From UBA1479 sp038109305 (GTDB taxonomy: Bacteria; Pseudomonadota; Alphaproteobacteria; Rhodospirillales; Casp-alpha2): a stretch of DNA of 64,000 nt. Shown here piece after piece: positions 58,554-64,000 of this stretch. A program made the translations under genes and the position numbers. The stretch covers positions 192,431 through 256,430 of the forward strand of contig JAYNIR010000002.1 of assembly GCA_038109305.1 (NCBI GenBank). The letters are read 5' to 3'. Below the pieces are notes generated by a model. The model had not been told where the DNA came from. It saw nothing but the letters and a program-made list of their open reading frames with translations, and ran no database searches. Each line of letters starts with the position of its first letter. The stretch's first letter is position 1.

Positions 58554-59573
58554 TCAAGGAAATTGGTCCGCATCGGTCGTAATAGTAAACCCGAACCGGT
58601 TCCAGGCCTCCTGCATATGATCCGGCAGGGGCGCCGAAACGTCGATCATGGGCGCGCCCGGCCGGGGGATCACCAACCGTCGGGCATGCAAATGCAAGCG
58701 CTTCGATACATTCAGCCCTCCGGGAAACGCCGACCGGCCGCCGTACTTGCCGTCGCCGAGGATCGGGCAGTCGAGCCCGCGGGCGGCATGGACACGAAGC
58801 TGATGGGTCCGCCCTGTTTCCGGCGACATGGCGAGCCACGCCGCCCGGCGGCCGAGAGTTTCGATCACCCAATAATGCGAAACCGCCCGCTGCCCCTCGT
58901 CGTCCGCGTCGCCTTCCGCCATCTTTTCCCGGCCGAAGGCATTCGATTTTTTTTCAAGCGCCATGCCGATGGTACCGGCAGGATGATCCGGCACGCCGGC
59001 AACGGCGGCCCAGTAAAGTTTGCGGATGCCTTTTTCCCGAAACCCGCGCGTCAGATCGGCGGCGGCCTTGCGGGTGCGCGCCAAGGCGATGACACCGCTG
59101 GTGTCCCGGTCGAGTCGATGCACCAGCCGGGGCCGTTCCGCCGTGCCGAAGCGCAGCCCGTCGAGCGCGCCATCCAGATGCCGACCGAGGCCGCTGCCGC
59201 CCTGTACCGCCAGGCCTGATGGCTTGTCGATCACCAAAATTTCGTCATCTCGGTAGAGCACCCGCCCAAGCAGGTCGCGGACCAAGGCATCGTCAGATGT
59301 CTTGGGCGATGTCTTCGCCCGCGCCGGCTGGGGCCCGTCATCGCTTTCGACCATACCGCCGGCGGACGTGACCTCCGGCGGCAGGCGTACCAGATCGCCG
59401 GCCTGCACCCGCTGGTTAGCCTTAGCGCGGCCGCCGCCGATCCGGATCTGTCCGGTCCTGAGAAGTTTCTGCAGCCGCGCGTGGGTAAGCTCCGGCGCAT
59501 GAGCCTTGACCCAGCGGTCAAGCCGCATGCCGTCTTCGTCCTCGGAAACGGAAATTTCGCGGGCGCGGCTCAA
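58554..59573 (-). CDS. RluA-family 23S rRNA pseudouridine synthase (RluC-like)
   Basis: 339 aa. S4 RNA-binding domain (LDRWVKAHAPELTHARLQKL), then the catalytic domain with the Asp motif VHRLDRDTSGVIALAR and the C-terminal ETGRTHQLRVHAA. Isomerises uridines in 23S rRNA; RluC versus RluA/D cannot be decided by eye. TTG start at 59571-59573 overlaps the crcB stop (TTGA). Upstream gene is crcB. Confidence 0.9.
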   Translation of the reverse strand: MSRAREISVSEDEDGMRLDRWVKAHAPELTHARLQKLLRTGQIRIGGGRAKANQRVQAGDLVRLPPEVTSAGGMVESDDGPQPARAKTSPKTSDDALVRDLLGRVLYRDDEILVIDKPSGLAVQGGSGLGRHLDGALDGLRFGTAERPRLVHRLDRDTSGVIALARTRKAAADLTRGFREKGIRKLYWAAVAGVPDHPAGTIGMALEKKSNAFGREKMAEGDADDEGQRAVSHYWVIETLGRRAAWLAMSPETGRTHQLRVHAARGLDCPILGDGKYGGRSAFPGGLNVSKRLHLHARRLVIPRPGAPMIDVSAPLPDHMQEAWNRFGFTITTDADQFP

Positions 59574-59950
59574 GCAGCCACCTGCCGGATGATCGCCAGT
59601 CCCGCCCAGAAACCAAACAAGCACAGGACGACCGAACCGAGCGCATAACCCGCAGCAGCCGCCATCTGCCCCCTGTCCATCAAGGTATAGGCATCGAGCG
59701 AAAACGCCGAAAATGTGGTGAACGCGCCCAACGCGCCGACCACCAAAAACCCGCGGGCTTCCTGGCTGATCGTAGCAACCAGGGCGCTGTATTCGATAAG
59801 CCCGCCTAGGATGAACGAGCCGATCAGATTGACCGCGATCGTCCCCCAGGGAAATCCGTGGCCGAGCCAATGGCCGACGCCGCTCATCACCAAATAGCGC
59901 CCGACGGCGCCCATCGCCCCGCCCATCGCCACGGCAATCAACATCTTCAT
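59570..59950 (-). CDS. crcB: Fluoride ion transporter CrcB
   Basis: 126 aa, four helices. Motifs: GGAMGAVGRYLVMSGVGHW, GTIAVNLIGSFILGGLIEYS (polar pore segment with Asn) and FTTFSAFSLDAYTLM, typical of Fluc channels that export fluoride. No fluoride-riboswitch-like structure was recognised in its short upstream region. It forms an operon with the pseudouridine synthase gene. Confidence 0.92.
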   Translation of the reverse strand: MKMLIAVAMGGAMGAVGRYLVMSGVGHWLGHGFPWGTIAVNLIGSFILGGLIEYSALVATISQEARGFLVVGALGAFTTFSAFSLDAYTLMDRGQMAAAAGYALGSVVLCLFGFWAGLAIIRQVAA

Positions 59951-60023
59951 GGTTTCGATCCTCGCGCCTTTGCCGGGTCCGGCCTGATTCCGCCAAATTA
60001 CTCGGGCAGTGTATTCGGGTAGT

Positions 60024-61340
60024 TTACTCGGGTTCGCCCGCGCCGTCAGGGGACTTTGCCCGCTCGTGCCGCAGCATCGCCCAATAGTCCAGCCGCTTGG
60101 CGACTTCGCGCTCGAACCCCCGCAGCTTCGGGCGGTAAAACGTCGGCCGCTTCATGCCGTCGGGGAAGTAGTCCTGGCCGGAAAACCCGTCGTCCGTGTT
60201 GTGGTCGTATTCATACCCGGCGCCGTAGTTCAGATCGGCCATCAGTTTGGTCGGCGCGTTCAGGATGTGTTTGGGCGGCATCAGCGATCCGGTTTCCCGG
60301 GCGGCGCGGTGCGCTGCCTTCTCCGCCTTGTAGATCGCATTCGATTTCGGCGCCGTCGCCAGATAGACGATCGCCTGCACCAGCGCCAGCTCGCCTTCCG
60401 GGCTACCGAGCCGGTGATAGGCGTCCCACGCCGCCAAGATCTGCGGCAGGGCGTTCGGATCGGCAAGGCCGACGTCTTCCGACGCGAACCGCACCAGCCG
60501 CCGGGCGACGTACAATGGGTCCTCCCCGCCTTCGATCATGCGGGCGAACCAATAGAGCGCCGCGTCCGCGTCCGACCCGCGCAGCGATTTGTGAAAGGCC
60601 GAAATCAGGTTGTAGTGGCTATCCTGGCCTTTGTCGTAAAGCGGCAGGCGTTTCTGTACCGCCGCCGCCAGCCCCGCCGGGTCCAGCGGCTTCGCCGGCG
60701 CCAAGCCGTAGAGTGCGTCGATAAGGTTCAACAAGTACCGCCCGTCGCCGTCGGCCATGGCGACCAGGGCGTCGCGGGCGTCTTCGGTCACCGGCACGGG
60801 GGTGCCGGTTTCGGCCGCCGCTCGGTTGACCAGCTCACTCAGCGCCGCCGCGTCCAGACGGTTCAGGAGCAACACCTGACAGCGCGACAACAAGGCCGGG
60901 TTCAATTCGAAAGACGGGTTTTCCGTCGTCGCGCCGATCAGAATCACCGTGCCGTCTTCGACATAGGGTAGAAAACCGTCCTGCTGCGCCCGATTAAATC
61001 TGTGAATCTCGTCGACGAACAGCAGTGTCCCCTGCCCTATCTTTCGCCGTTCCTTCGCCCGGTCAAACACCTTGCGCAGGTCGGCGACACCGGAAAACAC
61101 CGCCGAGAGGGGCTCGAAATGCAGCGACACCTTATCCGCCAACAACCGCGCCAGGGTCGTCTTGCCGGTGCCCGGCGGACCCCAGAGGATCGCCGACGGC
61201 AACGTCCTGGACTTCACCGCCCGGCCCATGAACCCCTCGGGACCGGTCAGGTGACCCTGCCCGACGACCTGGTCTAACGCACGCGGGCGCAGACGGTCCG
61301 CAAGCGGCCGAGGCGACTGGCTTTCGAAAAGCGTGCTCAC
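60024..61340 (-). CDS. rarA: Replication-associated recombination protein A (MgsA/RarA)
   Basis: 438 aa AAA+ ATPase. Walker A WGPPGTGKTTLARLLADK, Walker B LLFVDEIHRFNRAQQD, sensor 1 VILIGATTENPSFEL, and a C-terminal tetramerisation region with PPKHILNAPTKLM. Acts at stalled replication forks. GTG start at 61338-61340 is chosen because MSTLFESQSPRPLADRLRP matches the family. Follows degP in the conserved block. Confidence 0.94.
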   Translation of the reverse strand: MSTLFESQSPRPLADRLRPRALDQVVGQGHLTGPEGFMGRAVKSRTLPSAILWGPPGTGKTTLARLLADKVSLHFEPLSAVFSGVADLRKVFDRAKERRKIGQGTLLFVDEIHRFNRAQQDGFLPYVEDGTVILIGATTENPSFELNPALLSRCQVLLLNRLDAAALSELVNRAAAETGTPVPVTEDARDALVAMADGDGRYLLNLIDALYGLAPAKPLDPAGLAAAVQKRLPLYDKGQDSHYNLISAFHKSLRGSDADAALYWFARMIEGGEDPLYVARRLVRFASEDVGLADPNALPQILAAWDAYHRLGSPEGELALVQAIVYLATAPKSNAIYKAEKAAHRAARETGSLMPPKHILNAPTKLMADLNYGAGYEYDHNTDDGFSGQDYFPDGMKRPTFYRPKLRGFEREVAKRLDYWAMLRHERAKSPDGAGEPE

Positions 61341-61368
61341 GAAATCTTCGGGCCGGGGCGGAACGCGG

Positions 61369-62799
61369 TCATCCTTCAAATACCTCGCGCAGTTCCCGGC
61401 CCTGACGTTCGATGGTGACGTCCCAGCGGCGGATCGACTTGTCGAAAATCGTGACCAAATCGCGGACGAGCCCGATGTCGGCCCCGTTGATCCGCTTGAC
61501 CACATCGCCGGGCCGCACGCCGGCCCGGGCGGCGGGCGAACCCCGGCGAACCTGCAACACCATCACGCCACGGGCGAACGGATTGATCCCCAATTCGTCG
61601 GCCAAGGCCGGTGACAGGTTGACGACTACCGCGCCGGTGAACGGGCTGTTTCCTTTGACCTCGCGCTGATCGCGGGCGGGATGCTCCGGCGGGTTTTCGA
61701 TTTCGAAGCGAAGCACCTGCGCCCGTCCGGCCCGCCAGATGCGGAGCGGCACGACGTCCCCCACCGGCGTAGTGGTGACGCGGAAATTCAACGCCGTCAT
61801 GTCCCGGACTTCATGCCCCCCGATGCCGAGGATGATGTCACCCCGATTAAGCCCCGCGCGCTCGGCGGCGGAACCCGGGAAAATGTCTTCGATGATGACA
61901 CCGCCCGGCCGGTCCAGCCCGAGCGACTGGGCGATGTCGTTATCGACGATCCGCCCGCCGACGCCGACCCAGGGCCGCACGACGCGCCCGCCCTTGGCGA
62001 GCCCGCCCACTACCGTGCGCACCATGTTCGACGGCACGGCGAAACCGATGCCCAACGATCCGCCGGATTTGGAAAAGATCGCGGTGTTGATGCCGATCAG
62101 ACGGCCGTCGAGCCCGACCAATGCGCCACCGGAATTTCCTGGGTTGATGGCGGCATCGGTCTGAATAAAAAAGTTCAGGTCCGATTTGCCTTTTTGCGTG
62201 CGGGCCAGCGCCGAAACGATGCCGCTGGTCACCGTCTGGCCGACGCCGAACGGATTGCCGATGGCGAGCACTAGATCGCCGACCTGGAGCGTGTCTGAAT
62301 CGGCAAGATCGAGCGTCGGCAGGTCATCGACCTTGGCCTTGATCCTGAGAACCGCCAAATCCGTTCGGTCATCGACGCCGGCGATTTCGGCCTCGAATTC
62401 GCGGCGGTCGGTCAGCACCACCTTGATTTCGTCGGCGCCTTCGATCACGTGGTTGTTGGTGACGATCAGCCCATCGGGCCGGACGATGACGCCGGAACCA
62501 AGGGCGTATTGCACCCTTTCTTCCGTCCGGCCGCCGAATCCCTGGCCCAGGTCGCCGCCGAAAAACCGCTGGAAGAAGGGGTCGTCGAACAACGCCGGAC
62601 CGCGCCGGCGGAGCACCTTCTTCGCGGTGAAGATGTTGACCACGGTGGGCGCGGCGCGCTGCACCACGGGCGCGTAGGATAATTTGATCTGTTCCCGGCT
62701 TTCGGGCACCTGGCGGTTTGCGGCAAGCGCGGAGAACGCGGCGGCCGTCATAATCGCAGCCAGCCCAATTGCGCCAAGGGACGACCGGGGATTGATCAT
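61369..62799 (-). CDS. degP: Do/DegP-family periplasmic serine protease
   Basis: 476 aa. Signal peptide AAIMTAAAFSALAANRQ, then trypsin-like domain with triad His in VTNNHVIEGAD, Asp in DRTDLAVLRI and Ser in GNSGGALVG, and two PDZ domains (GVIIEDIFPGSAAERAGLNR, GVMVLQVRRGSPAARAGV). The two PDZ domains and the length separate it from DegS. Envelope quality control. Confidence 0.93.
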   Translation of the reverse strand: MINPRSSLGAIGLAAIMTAAAFSALAANRQVPESREQIKLSYAPVVQRAAPTVVNIFTAKKVLRRRGPALFDDPFFQRFFGGDLGQGFGGRTEERVQYALGSGVIVRPDGLIVTNNHVIEGADEIKVVLTDRREFEAEIAGVDDRTDLAVLRIKAKVDDLPTLDLADSDTLQVGDLVLAIGNPFGVGQTVTSGIVSALARTQKGKSDLNFFIQTDAAINPGNSGGALVGLDGRLIGINTAIFSKSGGSLGIGFAVPSNMVRTVVGGLAKGGRVVRPWVGVGGRIVDNDIAQSLGLDRPGGVIIEDIFPGSAAERAGLNRGDIILGIGGHEVRDMTALNFRVTTTPVGDVVPLRIWRAGRAQVLRFEIENPPEHPARDQREVKGNSPFTGAVVVNLSPALADELGINPFARGVMVLQVRRGSPAARAGVRPGDVVKRINGADIGLVRDLVTIFDKSIRRWDVTIERQGRELREVFEG

Positions 62800-62909
62800 T
62801 GCCTGCTTTACCTCGTATTGCCGGGCCTCGTGTAGCCGGATCTTCTTTAATTTAGCCCAAATCCGCCGTGGTCAAGCCCGTTTCCGGCGATCAACCAGCC
62901 CGACCTTAA

Positions 62910-62936
62910 GAAAAACGCGGCTGATAAGCCGCGTTC
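62910..62936 (-). terminator. Rho-independent terminator after rplQ
   Basis: AACGCGGCT pairs with AGCCGCGTT around GATA; on the minus strand it runs into TTTTTC. It lies about 33 bp from the rplQ stop and ends the ribosomal-protein transcript before degP. Confidence 0.85.
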
Positions 62937-62969
62937 TCTCAAATTATTCCGATCCGGTCCGACGGGCAG

Positions 62970-63398
62970 TCATTCGATTTCCGCGGCTTCGGCCATTTCG
63001 GCTTCGTGGCGGGCCTTGTCTTCGGCGCCCTTGGCGTCCGAGTCCCGGTCGACCAGTTCGATCACCGCCATGGGGGCGGCATCGCCGTAGCGGAACCCGG
63101 CCTTAAGCACGCGGGTATAGCCGCCCGGGCGGTCCTTGTAGCGGCCAGCCAGACCGTCGAACAGCTTGGCCACGGCGGCATCGTCCCGCAGATAGGAATG
63201 CGCCTGCCGGCGATGATGCAACGTGCTCTTTTTGCCCAGGGTGATCATCCGGTCGGCAACGCGGCGGAGTTCCTTGGCCTTCGGCAAGGTCGTGGTGATT
63301 TGTTCGTGAATGATGAGCGCCACGGCCATGTTGGAGAACATGGCTTTGCGGTGTGAGGCGGTACGGTTAAGCTTACGGTAACTGTGACGGTGTCTCAT
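62970..63398 (-). CDS. rplQ: 50S ribosomal protein L17
   Basis: 142 aa. Starts MRHRHSYRKLNRTASHRKAM, the conserved rRNA-binding opening, then IIHEQITTTLPKAKELRRVA. A Glu/Ala-rich tail of about 25 residues is normal for alphaproteobacteria. ATG 63396-63398 with AAGGAG upstream. Cotranscribed with rpoA. Confidence 0.96.
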   Translation of the reverse strand: MRHRHSYRKLNRTASHRKAMFSNMAVALIIHEQITTTLPKAKELRRVADRMITLGKKSTLHHRRQAHSYLRDDAAVAKLFDGLAGRYKDRPGGYTRVLKAGFRYGDAAPMAVIELVDRDSDAKGAEDKARHEAEMAEAAEIE

Positions 63399-63530
63399 GA
63401 TCAGGCTCCTTTTTAAATCTTAGGCCCGAGCGTGCCATTTTACCCTCGGACTGCCCCCACGATCTTGATCGCTTTTTTTGGGCTGGTTCTTGGTTGCGGC
63501 AGTACCGCTTTACGTCAAATCATGCCCTTT

Positions 63531-64000
63531 TCAAAAAGGGTCTTCGAGTTTCTTCGCCAGTTCTTCGATGTTTTCGGGCGGCCAGGTCGGGATTTCCATG
63601 CCCAGGTGCAAACCCATGGACGCCAGCACTTCCTTGATCTCGTTCAGGGACTTACGGCCGAAGTTCGGGGTGCGGAGCATGTCGGCCTCGGTCTTCTGGA
63701 CCAGGTCGCCGATGTAGATGATGTTGTCGTTCTTCAGGCAGTTGGCGGAACGGACGGACAGTTCCAGCTCGTCCACCTTGCGCAGCAGGTTCTTGTTGAA
63801 CGGCAGGTCTTCATGTTCCTCGGCTTCGCGGGCCCTTTCCGGCTCTTCGAAGTTGATGAACAGCTGCAACTGGTCCTGCAGGATGCGGGCTGCGAGCGCC
63901 ACCGCGTCTTCCGGCGTGACGGCGCCGTTGGTGGTGACGTTCAGAGACAGTTTGTCGTGGTCGGTGACCTGGCCGACGCGGGTGTTGTCGACCTTGTAGG
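63531..64000 (-). CDS. rpoA: RNA polymerase alpha subunit, C-terminal part (runs off right edge)
   Basis: The last 156 codons: the end of the N-terminal domain (VDNTRVGQVTDHDKLSLNVT, AVTPEDAV), then linker and the C-terminal domain (ELELSVRSANCLKNDNIIYI, RTPNFGRKSLNEIKEVLASM) that binds UP elements and activators. Ends KKLEDPF at 63531. The gene starts outside the window. Confidence 0.96.
   Translation of the reverse strand, partial: YKVDNTRVGQVTDHDKLSLNVTTNGAVTPEDAVALAARILQDQLQLFINFEEPERAREAEEHEDLPFNKNLLRKVDELELSVRSANCLKNDNIIYIGDLVQKTEADMLRTPNFGRKSLNEIKEVLASMGLHLGMEIPTWPPENIEELAKKLEDPF

Noticed and set aside
59951..60023. Fluoride riboswitch upstream of crcB
   Set aside because: The 73-bp gap does not show the expected conserved core; only TACTCGGG-like repeats were seen.
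1..64000. CRISPR array, prophage, insertion sequence or integrase
   Set aside because: No regularly spaced repeats, transposase, integrase or phage structural genes were recognised.

Overview
The window looks like a GC-rich alphaproteobacterial chromosome segment, probably Rhodospirillales-like. Evidence: an ALAS-type hemA, an ATP12-family F1-ATPase assembly chaperone, DUF1489 and ELM1-family genes, a propionyl-CoA carboxylase pair with the biotin subunit separate, and, at the right end, the minus-strand order rpoA-rplQ-degP-rarA-crcB-rluA-type synthase-HAD phosphatase-small protein-ATP12. No rRNA, CRISPR array, phage or insertion sequence was seen. One tRNA gene, Leu(GAG), is present.

Layout. 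1-3957: start of an acyl-CoA dehydrogenase gene, then a divergent polyamine operon (ornithine-decarboxylase-type enzyme, deoxyhypusine-synthase-like enzyme, agmatinase-type ureohydrolase) behind a ~230-nt structured leader. 3973-8832: broken DM13 and metallophosphoesterase genes, creatininase, hemA, rimO. 9160-16560: MBL hydrolase, formyltransferase-like protein, a dioxygenase/oxidoreductase/GntR catabolic cluster with a broken TIM-barrel gene, ELM1, hspQ. 16574-29741: DUF4198/HupE metal-uptake-like pair, TPR-sulfotransferase, pyrE plus an ABC importer lacking ATPases in the window, esterase-like hydrolase, UspA, class III aminotransferase, PadR-like regulator. 29783-38967: Hpt and receiver proteins, enoyl-CoA hydratase, then a tight seven-gene minus-strand catabolic run headed by a MerR regulator with a palindromic operator. 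38939-49423: LysR remnant, mgtE, tRNA-Leu, lipB, pccA, nitrilase-family hydrolase, nitronate monooxygenase, PhyH dioxygenase and two TSUP carriers. 49509-54644: CaiB/BaiF CoA-transferase, TauD-type dioxygenase, a LysR/YdbH deletion junction, pccB. 54739-64000: conserved housekeeping block, interrupted at 56539-58263 by an OmpA-like lipoprotein, a DUF2336-like fragment and a dead response regulator.

How it fits together. Much of the unbroken accessory content is CoA-ester and oxidative catabolism: thiolase, hydratase, acyl-CoA dehydrogenase, CoA-transferase, three Fe(II)/2-oxoglutarate dioxygenases, nitronate monooxygenase. Three of these promoters carry the same TTGTATACAA-type palindrome, suggesting a shared GntR-like regulator or a shared promoter type.

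About fifteen small, non-essential loci carry frameshifts, nonsense codons or truncations, while every long or housekeeping gene is intact. I read this mainly as real gene erosion, with assembly indels likely at a few homopolymers. Coordinates of broken genes describe the reconstructed span, not an uninterrupted reading frame.
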